A DNA stretch of 20,251 nucleotides from Actinomycetes bacterium (GCA_023461115.1 JAEWOA010000296.1:1-20251), one strand, 5' to 3'. Counted from the first letter of the stretch, positions 6,615 through 14,589 are shown. The notes: generated by a model from the letters alone, not told the origin. Made by a program: numbers and translations.

Positions 6615-7167
6615 CCGCCTCGACCAGCCACGTGAGGCCCGTCGCTCGTGGCGCCCGCGCATGGACGCGGACGCGGTCGGCCGGGGCGCCGAGGCGTTCG
6701 CGCGCTTCATGGGGACCGGCAAGTTCCTCATGTACATGACGGTGTTCGTCATCCTCTGGGTGCTGTTCAACGGCTTCGCGCTGTTCGGCCTGGAGTGGGA
6801 CCCGTACCCGTTCATCCTGCTGAACCTGTTCTTCTCGGTGCAGGCGTCGTACGCGGCCCCGCTGATCCTGTTGGCGCAGAACCGGCAGGACGACCGCGAC
6901 CGCGTCGCCGTGGAGCAGGACCGGCAGCAGGCCGAGCGCAACCTCGCGGACACCGAGTTCCTGGCGCGTGAGATGGCCTCGCTGCGCATCGCGTTGTCCG
7001 AGGTGGCGACGCGTGACTTCGTGCGCTCGGAACTGCGCAACCTGCTCGACGACGTGCGCGACGAGCTGCGCGACGAGCACGGCGACGACAAGCGGGAGGA
7101 CAGGCGCGAGGACAGGCGGCCCGACGAGGCGCCCGCCGGGTCCGATCGTCCCGCCGAGACGGTCTGA
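6607..7167 (+). CDS. DUF1003 family membrane protein
   Basis: The 186-residue product belongs to DUF1003 (PF06210). Residues 1-35 are polar and basic. Two membrane segments lie at about 40-61 and 68-91, with the family-like LFNGFALFGLEWDPYPFILLNLFFSVQ-region in the loop and second helix. A long charged, probably coiled-coil region follows (about 95-150), ending in an Asp/Arg/Glu-rich tail with a short duplication (REDRREDRR). GTG at 6607 is preceded by AGGGGG (6595-6600) and overlaps the upstream stop by 8 bases. The molecular function is unknown. Coupling to the MgtE-N/CBS gene suggests the two products act together, perhaps as membrane anchor and sensor; this is inference. Confidence 0.88.
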   Translation: MADRLDQPREARRSWRPRMDADAVGRGAEAFARFMGTGKFLMYMTVFVILWVLFNGFALFGLEWDPYPFILLNLFFSVQASYAAPLILLAQNRQDDRDRVAVEQDRQQAERNLADTEFLAREMASLRIALSEVATRDFVRSELRNLLDDVRDELRDEHGDDKREDRREDRRPDEAPAGSDRPAETV

Positions 7168-7176
7168 GTCGACGCC

Positions 7177-7182
7177 TAGAGT
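7177..7182 (+). promoter_or_regulatory. -10 element for leaderless mrp transcript
   Basis: TAGAGT is followed by GGGCGGC (7 nt) and ATG at 7190, with no Shine-Dalgarno sequence in the 22-nt gap after the DUF1003 stop. The gene therefore probably has its own promoter in addition to any read-through. Confidence 0.55.
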
Positions 7183-7189
7183 GGGCGGC

Positions 7190-8356
7190 ATGCCCGTACC
7201 CGACGAGTCCACCGCCCCCTCGACGCTCGAAGCCGCGATCCGCGCGGCCCTCGCGGGCGTGCAGGACCCGGAGATCCACCGCCCGATCACCGACCTGGGC
7301 ATGGTCCGGTCCGTGGACCTGGCCGAGACGCCTGCCGGCGCCCGCGCCACGGTCGGGATCGACCTCACGACGCCGGGCTGCCCCCTCAAGGACACGCTCA
7401 CGCGCGACGTGACGAACGCGGTGCAGGCAGTCGAGGGCGTTGCCGAGGTGGTCGTCGCGATGGGCGTGATGTCCGCCGAGCAGCGCGCGGACCTGCGCCG
7501 GATGCTGCGCGGCACGGACGCCGAGCCGACGATCCCGTTCGCGCAGCCGGGCAACCTCACCAAGGTGTTCGCGATCGCGTCCGGCAAGGGCGGGGTCGGG
7601 AAGTCGTCGGTGACGGCCAACTTGGCGGTCGCGATGGCGGCGGACGGGCTGCGCGTGGGCGTCGTCGACGCCGACATCTACGGGTTCTCGATCCCCCGCA
7701 TGCTCGGCGTCAGCCGGCCGCCGACGAAGGTCGACGACATGCTGCTGCCGCCCGAGGCGCACGGCGTGAAGGTGGTCTCGATCGGCATGTTCGTGCCGCC
7801 GGGCCAGCCGGTGGTGTGGCGTGGCCCGATGCTGCACCGCGCGTTGCAGCAGTTCCTCGCGGACGTGTTCTGGGGGGACCTGGACGTGCTGCTCCTGGAC
7901 CTGCCGCCCGGCACCGGGGACATCGCGATCTCGGTGGCACAGCTGCTGCCGGGCTCGCAGATCGTCGTCGTGACGACTCCGCAGGCCGCGGCGGCCGAGG
8001 TCGCGGAGCGCGCGGGCTCGGTCGCGGTGCAGACCCGGCAGCGCGTGGTCGGCGTCGTCGAGAACATGTCGTGGCTGGAGCAGCCGGACGGCTCGCGCCT
8101 CGAGCTCTTCGGCTCGGGTGGCGGCGCGCGGGTGGCGGAACGGCTCACGCAGCTCACGGGCGGCGAGGTCCCCGTGCTCGGCCAGGTGCCGCTGGACGTG
8201 CGGCTGCGGGAAGCGGGCGACGAGGGCACCCCGGCGGTCCTGGCGGCCCCGGACGCCCCGGCGTCGGCGGCGCTCCGCGCGGTCGCCCACACGCTGGCGT
8301 CCCGCCCCCGCGGCCGGGCCGGCGTAGCCCTAGGCCTCTCCCCCACCCCGCGCTGA
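7190..8356 (+). CDS. mrp: Mrp/NBP35 family P-loop ATPase, iron-sulfur carrier type
   Basis: The 388-residue protein has an N-terminal MIP18/DUF59 domain (about 12-95, with DPEIHRPITDLGMV) and a MinD/Mrp-like ATPase domain (about 125-370). The deviant Walker A GKGGVGKS is at 132-139, followed by VVDADIYGFSIPRMLG, DLPPGTGD and VVENMSW. Mrp/ApbC proteins bind and transfer Fe-S clusters in many bacteria. The CxxC pair that normally follows the ENMS motif is absent: the sequence reads ENMSWLEQPDGSRLELFGSGGG. This is, as far as I recall, common in actinobacterial Mrp and leaves the cluster-binding mode open. The start is fixed by the leaderless -10 at 7177-7182. Confidence 0.9.
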   Translation: MPVPDESTAPSTLEAAIRAALAGVQDPEIHRPITDLGMVRSVDLAETPAGARATVGIDLTTPGCPLKDTLTRDVTNAVQAVEGVAEVVVAMGVMSAEQRADLRRMLRGTDAEPTIPFAQPGNLTKVFAIASGKGGVGKSSVTANLAVAMAADGLRVGVVDADIYGFSIPRMLGVSRPPTKVDDMLLPPEAHGVKVVSIGMFVPPGQPVVWRGPMLHRALQQFLADVFWGDLDVLLLDLPPGTGDIAISVAQLLPGSQIVVVTTPQAAAAEVAERAGSVAVQTRQRVVGVVENMSWLEQPDGSRLELFGSGGGARVAERLTQLTGGEVPVLGQVPLDVRLREAGDEGTPAVLAAPDAPASAALRAVAHTLASRPRGRAGVALGLSPTPR

Positions 8357-8358
8357 CC

Positions 8359-8390
8359 CACCCGCCCCTCCCGCGAGACCGGGCAGGGTG
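8359..8390 (+). terminator. Possible weak terminator after mrp
   Basis: CACCCGCCC (8359-8367) can pair with GGGCAGGGTG (8381-8390) with one bulged base, leaving a 13-nt loop. It begins 3 bases after the mrp stop. There is no U-tract and the stem is short, so this is tentative. Confidence 0.35.
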
Positions 8391-8425
8391 GAGTGGGGGC
8401 CGGGGGCGCGCTAGCGTCGCCGGGA

Positions 8426-8493
8426 GTTGTCGGAGTTTGGCGAGAGTCGTTGATGTTGTTTGGAATTGTTGGGTTCCGTGCGATGATGTGCGG
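8426..8493 (+). promoter_or_regulatory. Promoter and candidate operator of the galactose operon
   Basis: This stretch is T/G-rich, unlike the rest of the window, with repeated TTG words: TTGTCGG, TTTGGCG, TTGATG, TTGTTTGG and TTGTTGGG. The last two are spaced one helical turn apart. A plausible promoter is TTGGAA (8460-8465), 16 nt, then the extended -10 TGCGATGAT (8479-8487), which ends 6 nt before the GTG at 8494. DeoR-family regulators often bind such direct repeats near their own genes, so autoregulation is likely but inferred. Confidence 0.5.
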
Positions 8494-9291
8494 GTGTTGG
8501 CCAGCCAGCGACAAGACCTCGTCCTCGCAGCGATCCGCGAGCGCGGCGCCGTGCGTGTGGCCGATCTGGTCCGGGACTTCGACGTCTCGGACATGACGGT
8601 CCGCCGCGACATCGCCGAGCTCGCGCGCGCCGGGCTCGTCCGGCGGGTCCACGGCGGCGCCGTGAGCCTCGAGCGCAGCACGCGCGCGGCCGACGAACCG
8701 GGGTTCGACGCCAAACGCGCGCTCGCCGGCCCGGAGAAGGACGCGATCGCCCGCGCCGCGCACGCGACCATCGAGCCCGGCCAGGCCGTCGCGCTGTCGG
8801 CGGGCACCACGACGTACCGCCTGGCGGAGCTGATCGCCGCGGATCCCGCGCTGCGGCCGCTCACGGTCGTCACCAACGGCCTGCGTATCGCGGACGTGCT
8901 GTACCGCGCGGCCTCGGCCAACGGCCTGGAGGTCATCCTCACCGGCGGCGCCCGCACGCCGTCGGACGCCCTCGTGGGGCCCGTCGCGGAGGCCGCGCTC
9001 GCGCAGCTCCGCGTCGACCGCGCCTACCTGGGCGTGCACGGGATCGACGCGCAGTGCCTGAGCACGCCGAACCTCGCGGAGGCCGCGACGGACCGCGCGC
9101 TCATGGCGAGCGCGGCCACCACCACAGTCCTGGCGGACCACACCAAGTGGGGTGTCGTCGGCCTGGCCCGCATCGCCGGCCTCGACGACGTGGACAGCAT
9201 CGTCATGGACGATTCCGCGCCCGCCGACGCCCGCGACCTCCTCGGCGACCAACTGGTCGTCTGCGCCACCGATCCCGGAGCACCCCAGTGA
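8494..9291 (+). CDS. DeoR family transcriptional regulator of the gal operon
   Basis: The 265-residue protein has an N-terminal DeoR winged helix (about 1-58, with VRVADLVRDFDVSDMTVRRDIAELARAGLVRRVHGGAV) and a C-terminal DeoRC sugar-phosphate sensor domain (about 75-240, with SAGTTTYRLAELI, VVTNGLRIADVL, LTGGARTPSDALVG and ADHTKWG). DeoR proteins usually repress sugar catabolic genes until a phosphorylated sugar binds. Overlap of its stop with galT (GTGA) places it in the gal operon, so galactose or galactose-1-phosphate is the likely signal; this is inferred. GTG at 8494 is chosen over GTG at 8488 because family members begin M-L-A/S-x-x-R and the -10 lies 6 nt before it. Confidence 0.9.
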   Translation: MLASQRQDLVLAAIRERGAVRVADLVRDFDVSDMTVRRDIAELARAGLVRRVHGGAVSLERSTRAADEPGFDAKRALAGPEKDAIARAAHATIEPGQAVALSAGTTTYRLAELIAADPALRPLTVVTNGLRIADVLYRAASANGLEVILTGGARTPSDALVGPVAEAALAQLRVDRAYLGVHGIDAQCLSTPNLAEAATDRALMASAATTTVLADHTKWGVVGLARIAGLDDVDSIVMDDSAPADARDLLGDQLVVCATDPGAPQ

Positions 9292-10478
9292 CCGAAAGCC
9301 ACGACGAGGCCACCGGCCTCGCCGCTGTCCGCATCACGCCCACACACCTGGCCGACGGCCGCGAGCTCGTCTACTTCGACGACTCCGGGCCGTACGTCTC
9401 GGGCGGCGCGACCCGCCGCCTGGACGACCCCAGACCGCTGCCGGACCGCTTCGAGACTGATGGCGCGCCCCCGTCGGGCCCCGAGCTGCGGCTCGACCCG
9501 CTCACGGGTGAGTGGGTGGCCATCGCGGCGCACCGCATGAACCGCACGTTCCTGCCGCCAGCGGACGCGAACCCGTTGGCCCCGGCCAAGCCGGGCGCGC
9601 GCTACCAGGACGGCGAGATCCCGGCGGAGGACTACGACGTCGTCGTGTTCGAGAACCGGTTCCCCTCGCTGCTGGCCGTCCCGGGCATCCCCGACGAGCA
9701 GGTCGCGCGCGACGGCGAGGAGCTGTGGCAGTCGCGGCCCGCCGCTGGCCGCTGCGAGGTCATCTGCTTCTCGTCGGACCCCACCGCGTCGCTGCGCACG
9801 GTCACGCCGCGGCGCATGCGCACGATCATCGAGGCGTGGGCGCACCGCACCGAGGCGCTGTCGGCGCTGCCGGGCATCGAGCAGGTGTTCGTCTTCGAGA
9901 ACCGCGGCGCCGAGATCGGCGTGACGCTGCACCACCCGCACGGCCAGATCTACGCGCTGCCCTACGTGGCGCCACGCACCGCCGCGATGCTGGCCAAAGC
10001 ACGCGAGCACCACGCGCAGACGGGCCGGCTGCTGGGCGCCGACCTGCTGCGCGCCGAGCTCGCGCACGGAGAGCGCATCGTCGTCGAGTCCGAGCACTGG
10101 GTCGCGTACGTGCCGTTCGCGGCCCGCTGGCCCGTCGAGGTGCACCTGGTCCCGCGCCGCGACGTCGCGGACCTGCCGTCGCTGTCCGACGACGAGCGCG
10201 CGGACCTGGCCACCACGTACCTGGAGCTGCTGCGCCGCCTGGACGAGTTCTTCATCGGCCCCGACGGCGCCGCGATCCCGCTGCCGTACATCTCCGGCTG
10301 GCACCAGGCGCCGGCGCGCGAAGCGCGCGAGGTCTCGCGCCTGAGCCTGCAGATCTTCTCGGTGCTGCGCGCGCCCGGCAAGCTCAAGTACCTCGCGGGC
10401 GTGGAGTCCGGGGTCGCGGCGTGGGTCAACGACACCACGCCCGAGCGGATCGCGCGCCGGCTGCAGGAGCTCGCGTGA
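9288..10478 (+). CDS. galT: Galactose-1-phosphate uridylyltransferase
   Basis: The 396-residue enzyme of the Leloir pathway exchanges UMP between UDP-glucose and galactose-1-phosphate. The HIT-type active site HPHGQ is seen at 216-220, with the nucleophilic His at 218, inside ENRGAEIGVTLHHPHGQIYALPY. Other family motifs are RLDPLTGEWVAIAAHR (68-83), FENRFPSL (121-128), VHLVPRRDV and YISGWHQAP (334-342). It is longer than the ~350-residue E. coli enzyme. The GTG at 9288 overlaps the regulator stop by four bases, with GGAG (9277-9280) 7 nt upstream. Confidence 0.95.
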   Translation: MTESHDEATGLAAVRITPTHLADGRELVYFDDSGPYVSGGATRRLDDPRPLPDRFETDGAPPSGPELRLDPLTGEWVAIAAHRMNRTFLPPADANPLAPAKPGARYQDGEIPAEDYDVVVFENRFPSLLAVPGIPDEQVARDGEELWQSRPAAGRCEVICFSSDPTASLRTVTPRRMRTIIEAWAHRTEALSALPGIEQVFVFENRGAEIGVTLHHPHGQIYALPYVAPRTAAMLAKAREHHAQTGRLLGADLLRAELAHGERIVVESEHWVAYVPFAARWPVEVHLVPRRDVADLPSLSDDERADLATTYLELLRRLDEFFIGPDGAAIPLPYISGWHQAPAREAREVSRLSLQIFSVLRAPGKLKYLAGVESGVAAWVNDTTPERIARRLQELA

Positions 10479-11650
10479 CCACCCCCGAGCGACGCGCGCA
10501 CTGGGACGACGACGCCGGCTCGGCGCACGCCCACGCGCTCTTCGCCGCGGCGTTCTCGGACGACCCCGAAGGCGTGTGGTCGGCGCCGGGGCGCGTGAAC
10601 CTGATCGGCGAGCACACCGACTACAACGGCGGGCTCTGCCTGCCGGTGCAGCTCCCGCACCGCACGTTCGCCGCCGTGAGCCGGCGCGACGACGGCCTGG
10701 CGCGGCTCACCTCCGCACAGGACGACGGCGTCGTCGAGGTCGCGCTGGCCGACGTGGCGCCCGGCGCCGTGACGGGCTGGACGAGCTACGTCGTCGGCGT
10801 CGCGTGGGCGCTGCGCGAGCTCGGGCACGACGTGCGGGGCTTCGACGTCGCGATCGACTCCACGGTGCCCGTGGGCGCGGGCCTCTCGTCGTCCGCGGCG
10901 CTGGAGGGCGCTGTCGCGCTCGCGCTCGACGACCTGCTCGGCCTCGGGCTCGACCGCGAGACGCTCGCGCGGGCCTGTGTGCGCGCCGAGAACGAGATCG
11001 CGGGCGCCCCGACCGGCGGCATGGACCAGGCCGCCGCGCTGCGCGCCCGCGCAGGGCACGCGCTGCTGCTGGACTGCCGCGACTTCTCCGTGCGGCATGT
11101 GCCGTTCGACCCGGCCGCCGAGGGGCTGGCGCTGCTCGTGGTCGACACGCGGGCCGAGCTCGCGCTCGTCGACGGGCAGTACGCACAGCGCCGCCGCGCC
11201 TGCGAGGACGCGGCCACGCGGTTGGGCGTGCCGACGCTGCGCGAGGTCTCCGGCCGGCCGGGCGGGCTGCCCGCCGCGCTGGCCGCGCTCGACGACGGCG
11301 GCGACGGCTCCGCCGAGCGGGTGCGGCGCGTGCGGCACGTGGTCACCGAGATCGCGCGCGTCGAGAACTTCGTGGCGCGGCTCGACGAGGGCCGACTCCG
11401 CGAGGCCGCGCCGCTGTTCTACGACTCGCACGCGTCGCTGCGGGACGACTACGAGGTGTCGTGCCGTGAGCTCGACCTGGTGGTGGAGTCCGCGCGCGCG
11501 GCGGGCGCCCTCGGCGCACGGATGACCGGCGGCGGGTTCGGCGGCTCGGCGATCGCGTTGGTCGAGGCCGGCCAGGTCGACGCCGTCATGGCCGCGGTCG
11601 ACGCCGCGTTCCGGGACTCCGGGCTGACGCCACCGGCGTTCGTCGTCTAG
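10475..11650 (+). CDS. galK: Galactokinase
   Basis: The 391-residue GHMP-family kinase phosphorylates galactose at C1 with ATP, feeding GalT. The galactokinase signature GRVNLIGEHTDYN is at 39-51, the ATP-binding motif VPVGAGLSSSAALE at 131-144, the catalytic Asp184 in TGGMDQ at 180-185, and the third GHMP motif GARMTGGGFGGSAI at 347-360. Length is normal. GTG at 10475 overlaps the galT stop (GTGA) and has GGAG (10466-10469) 5 nt upstream. It is the last gene of the operon. No galE is present here, so UDP-galactose epimerisation must be encoded elsewhere. Confidence 0.96.
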   Translation: MTTPERRAHWDDDAGSAHAHALFAAAFSDDPEGVWSAPGRVNLIGEHTDYNGGLCLPVQLPHRTFAAVSRRDDGLARLTSAQDDGVVEVALADVAPGAVTGWTSYVVGVAWALRELGHDVRGFDVAIDSTVPVGAGLSSSAALEGAVALALDDLLGLGLDRETLARACVRAENEIAGAPTGGMDQAAALRARAGHALLLDCRDFSVRHVPFDPAAEGLALLVVDTRAELALVDGQYAQRRRACEDAATRLGVPTLREVSGRPGGLPAALAALDDGGDGSAERVRRVRHVVTEIARVENFVARLDEGRLREAAPLFYDSHASLRDDYEVSCRELDLVVESARAAGALGARMTGGGFGGSAIALVEAGQVDAVMAAVDAAFRDSGLTPPAFVV

Positions 11651-11679
11651 TTTCGGCGCCGCGAAGCTCCCGCTGATTC

Positions 11680-12273
11680 CTAGGCCCGATCCCCGGGCTC
11701 GAGCGCGCGGCGCGAGACGTCGTCGTGCATCGAGAAGAACAGCGAGTAGGGCTCGCCGTCGGGGTCGGGCTCGCGCGCCGCGAGCTCCTGGAAGATGTCG
11801 TGGAACCGCTCGGTGAGCTCGCGGTACGCGTCGGCGCCGAGCCGCACGCCGAGCCGGACCATCGGCGAGTCGTCGAGGTTGTCGACGAGCGCGATCTCCT
11901 CGAGGAACGTGTCGATGAGCACGCGCGCCTGGCCCGGCACCGACGGCGAGCGCCAGGACTTGCGGGTCGCGCGGTACGGCACCTCGCGTGACCCGCGCGC
12001 GCCCCGGCGGACGGGCTCCGCGACGAGGAAGCCGCGGTCCACGAGGGTGCGGACGTGGTGCAGCGTGGTCGCCGGGTTCTTGTCGAGGCGGGTGGCGATC
12101 TCGCGGTTGGTCATCGCCTGGTCGAGGCAGAGCCGCAGGATGCGGATGCGGATGGTGGACGCGAGCGCGCGCGCGTCGGCGTCGGCCTCGGCTGCCTCCA
12201 ACGCCAAGGAGGCGGTGCGCCCGGGATCACTGGAGGGCGCTGTCGGGTCTGCGTCGCGCGCGCGCTCGGCCAT
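11680..12273 (-). CDS. ArsR-like winged-helix transcriptional regulator
   Basis: The 197-residue protein has a helix-turn-helix of ArsR/HTH_20 type at about residues 38-90 (LASTIRIRILRLCLDQAMTNREIATRLDKNPATTLHHVRTLVDRGFL). A C-terminal helical part (about 110-190) of unknown ligand specificity follows. It is transcribed divergently from the MFS exporter gene, 57 bases apart, with a perfect palindrome between them, so it is very likely the local repressor of the exporter. I start it at ATG 12273; the frame continues upstream to 12309 but that would cross the operator. No metal-binding cysteine cluster is seen, so a drug or other small molecule is a more likely inducer than a metal. Confidence 0.85.
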   Translation of the reverse strand: MAERARDADPTAPSSDPGRTASLALEAAEADADARALASTIRIRILRLCLDQAMTNREIATRLDKNPATTLHHVRTLVDRGFLVAEPVRRGARGSREVPYRATRKSWRSPSVPGQARVLIDTFLEEIALVDNLDDSPMVRLGVRLGADAYRELTERFHDIFQELAAREPDPDGEPYSLFFSMHDDVSRRALEPGDRA

Positions 12274-12290
12274 GGCGCTATCGTCGCACG

Positions 12291-12314
12291 ACTGATTGAC
12301 ATTTCCCAATCAGT
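12291..12314. promoter_or_regulatory. Palindromic operator between the ArsR-like regulator and MFS genes
   Basis: ACTGATTG-N8-CAATCAGT is a perfect 8-bp inverted repeat. It overlaps the consensus -35 TTGACA (12296-12301) of the exporter promoter and part of its spacer. It also lies 17 bases upstream of the regulator's start codon. One bound dimer could thus repress both genes. Confidence 0.75.
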
Positions 12315-12324
12315 TGTCCATCCT
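12296..12324 (+). promoter_or_regulatory. Promoter of the MFS exporter gene
   Basis: A perfect -35 TTGACA (12296-12301) is followed by a 17-nt spacer and the -10-like CATCCT (12319-12324). The GTG start lies 6 nt further on, so the transcript is probably leaderless. The operator palindrome covers the -35. Confidence 0.65.
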
Positions 12325-12330
12325 GGCGGC

Positions 12331-13680
12331 GTGACACCGCTCTCCGCACCCGTCGCGACGCCCGAGGCCACCCCCGCCGCGCGCCGCTCGCTGATCCACC
12401 ACGCCGACTTCCGCTGGCTGTGGGGCGGTGACGCGTTCGGCCAGTTCGGCGCGCAGTTCACGATGCTCGCGCTGCCCGTGCTCGCGGTGCAGTCGCTCGC
12501 GGCCTCCGAGTGGCAGATGGGCCTGCTCACCGCGGCGGAGACCGCCGCGTTCCTGGTCATCGGGCTGCCCGCAGGCGCCTGGGTGGACCGCATGCGCAAG
12601 CGCCGAGTGCTCATCGTGTCCGACCTGGTGCGGGCGCTGGTGCTCGGCGTCGTCGTCGTGCTCGCGCTCACCGGGCACGCCACGGTGCCGCTGCTCATCG
12701 TGGGCGCCGTCGTCATCAGCGCGGCGTCCGTGTTCTTCGACGTCTCCCACCAGAGCTACGTCCCCGGGCTCGTCGGGCTCGATCACATCAGCGAGGGCAA
12801 CTCCAAGCTCCAGGCCACGCAGTCCGTCGCGCAGATCGCCGCGCCCGCGATCGCCGGCACCCTCCTGCGCTTCATCTCGGCGCCCGCGCTCATCGCCGTC
12901 AACGTCGGCACCTACCTCTTCTCGGCGTTCGCGATCGGCCGCATCAAGCACCGCGAGGAACTCCCCGCGCCCGAGACGCACCTCCCGCTGCGCGAGGCGA
13001 TCGCCGAGGGCCTGAGGTTCGTCGTCCACCAGCGGTACCTGCGGCGCATCGTCGCGACCACCGGCCTGTCCAACTTCGCGGGCTCCATCACCAACGCGGT
13101 CGTCGTCATCTACGCGCTGCGCACGCTCGACCTGGGCGTCGACGCGTTCGGCGCCGTGATGTCCGCTGCCGCGTTCGGCGGGCTCGCAGGCGCCTTCACC
13201 GCCAACCGGCTCAGCGCGTGGATCGGCGAGGGCCGGGTCATCGCGCTGTCCGCGATCGCCTGGGTCCCCGGCGTCGCACTCCAGCCGCTCGCCTCCGTGC
13301 TGCCCGTGCCGCCGCAGCTCACGTTGATCGTCGGGGGCGTCATCTCGACGTTCTTCATCGTCGTCTACAACGTCGCGCAGGTGAGCTTCCGACAGCGCGT
13401 GTGCCCGCCCGCGCTGCTGGGCCGCATGAACGCCTCGGTGCGGTTCATCGTCTGGGGCACCATGCCGCTCGGCGGGCTCGTCGGCGGCTGGCTCGGCCAC
13501 ACGTTCGGAGTCCTGCCCACGCTGTGGGTCGCGACCATCGGCGCCGCGCTCGGGTCGCTGCCCGTCGTCCTGTCGCCCCTGATCCGGCTGCGCGAGCTCC
13601 CGAACGACGAGGTCGCGGGCGGTGCGGCCGACGACAAGGCCCGGCCCGACGACGAGGCCTGCGCCGGCGAGAGCCGCTGA
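12331..13680 (+). CDS. MFS transporter, DHA3-type exporter
   Basis: The 449-residue polytopic membrane protein has about 12 hydrophobic segments. The conserved start of the transport domain is DFRWLWGGDAFGQFGAQFTMLALPVLA (about 25-52). The A-motif-like loop GLPAGAWVDRMRKRRVLIVSDLVRA lies between TM2 and TM3. It resembles the MFS_3/enterobactin-exporter-like group, whose members extrude drugs or siderophores; the substrate cannot be told from sequence. The GTG at 12331 is set by the leaderless promoter. Divergence from the ArsR-like gene and the shared operator suggest substrate-induced efflux. The tail is charged and the stop is only 4 bases from the convergent exodeoxyribonuclease stop, with no terminator visible. 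Confidence 0.9.
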   Translation: MTPLSAPVATPEATPAARRSLIHHADFRWLWGGDAFGQFGAQFTMLALPVLAVQSLAASEWQMGLLTAAETAAFLVIGLPAGAWVDRMRKRRVLIVSDLVRALVLGVVVVLALTGHATVPLLIVGAVVISAASVFFDVSHQSYVPGLVGLDHISEGNSKLQATQSVAQIAAPAIAGTLLRFISAPALIAVNVGTYLFSAFAIGRIKHREELPAPETHLPLREAIAEGLRFVVHQRYLRRIVATTGLSNFAGSITNAVVVIYALRTLDLGVDAFGAVMSAAAFGGLAGAFTANRLSAWIGEGRVIALSAIAWVPGVALQPLASVLPVPPQLTLIVGGVISTFFIVVYNVAQVSFRQRVCPPALLGRMNASVRFIVWGTMPLGGLVGGWLGHTFGVLPTLWVATIGAALGSLPVVLSPLIRLRELPNDEVAGGAADDKARPDDEACAGESR

Positions 13681-13684
13681 CCGG

Positions 13685-14497
13685 CTACACGTCGAACTCG
13701 ACGACCAACGGCGCGTGGTCGGAGAACCGAGCGTCGTAGGTGGCCGCGCGGTCGACGGTCGCACGCACGGCCGCGTCCGCGAGGTCGGGCGTCGCGATCT
13801 GGTAGTCGATCCGCCAGCCGGCGTCGTTGTCGAACGCCTTGCCGCGCCAGGACCACCACGTGAACGGCCCCGGGCCCTCGCCGCCCAGCTCGCGGCCCAG
13901 GTCGCGCCACCCCAGGTCGTCGTACCAGCGGTCCAGGTATGCCCGCTCACGCGGCAGGAAGCCCGCGGAGCTCTTGTTGCCCTTCCAGTTCTTGATGTCG
14001 GCCTCGCGGTGGGCGATGTTGAAGTCGCCCGCGACCACCGCGTAGCCCCCGGCCTGCGCGAGATCGCCGAGCCGCGAGGTCACGTGGTCCAGGAACGCGT
14101 ACTTCTCGTCCATCGACGGCGTCCCGACAGTGCCCGAGTGGATGTACGCCGAGACCACGGTGACAGTGCGTGCGGGCGCGCCCTCGTGCGACGCGAGCTC
14201 GAGGTCCGCCTCGACCCAACGGCCGACGTCCCCCGTGACACCCGTCCTCATCCCGATCCGCACCGCGGACATCGGCAGCCGGGACGCGATCGCGACGCCG
14301 GAACGCCCCTTGGTCTCGCTCGCCTCGTGCGCGAGGTGCCACTGCGACGGGCTCAGGTGGTCCGCGAGGATGTCGTCGGACGCCCGCACCTCCTGCAGGA
14401 GCAGGACGTCGGGCTGCCGGGCCTGGAGCCACTCCCCCATGCCGCGGCGGTAGGCGGCACGGATGCCGTTGACGTTGACGGTCGCGATGGTCAGCAC
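13685..14497 (-). CDS. xth: Exodeoxyribonuclease III (AP endonuclease)
   Basis: The 270-residue enzyme of the EEP superfamily (E. coli XthA, 268 residues) nicks DNA at abasic sites and degrades 3' ends in base excision repair. Active-site residues can be read: N8 in TVNVNGIR, E36 in LLLQE, Y118 in SAYIHSG, D158 and N160 in GDFNIA, D231 in WRIDY, and D260/H261 in SDHAPL. The start is GTG at 14497, without a clear Shine-Dalgarno sequence; CAGGAT lies 8 nt upstream on the minus strand, so translation may be leaderless. It is a single gene, convergent with the MFS gene. Confidence 0.94.
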   Translation of the reverse strand: MLTIATVNVNGIRAAYRRGMGEWLQARQPDVLLLQEVRASDDILADHLSPSQWHLAHEASETKGRSGVAIASRLPMSAVRIGMRTGVTGDVGRWVEADLELASHEGAPARTVTVVSAYIHSGTVGTPSMDEKYAFLDHVTSRLGDLAQAGGYAVVAGDFNIAHREADIKNWKGNKSSAGFLPRERAYLDRWYDDLGWRDLGRELGGEGPGPFTWWSWRGKAFDNDAGWRIDYQIATPDLADAAVRATVDRAATYDARFSDHAPLVVEFDV

Positions 14498-14575
14498 GGT
14501 CGACCATCCTGCCCCACGGCACCGACACGCCCGCGCGGCGGCATGGCGTTCGCGGCTCGCCGCGGGCGGCAGGGG

Positions 14576-14581
14576 TAACGT
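14576..14581 (+). promoter_or_regulatory. -10 element for leaderless amine oxidase transcript
   Basis: TAACGT is followed by 8 nt (CCGGCGCC) and ATG at 14590, with no Shine-Dalgarno sequence. Confidence 0.5.
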
Positions 14582-14589
14582 CCGGCGCC

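Noticed and set aside
7090..7125. Short tandem repeat encoding REDRREDRR in the DUF1003 gene
   Set aside because: It is only two imperfect copies inside a charged tail and is not a CRISPR or significant repeat.
11651..11679. Possible terminator between galK and the convergent ArsR-like gene
   Set aside because: TTCGGCGCCGCGAA gives only a short, mismatched stem, not enough to call.
13681..13684. Terminator between the MFS gene and exodeoxyribonuclease III
   Set aside because: Only four bases separate the convergent stops. No hairpin was seen, so the transcripts probably overlap.
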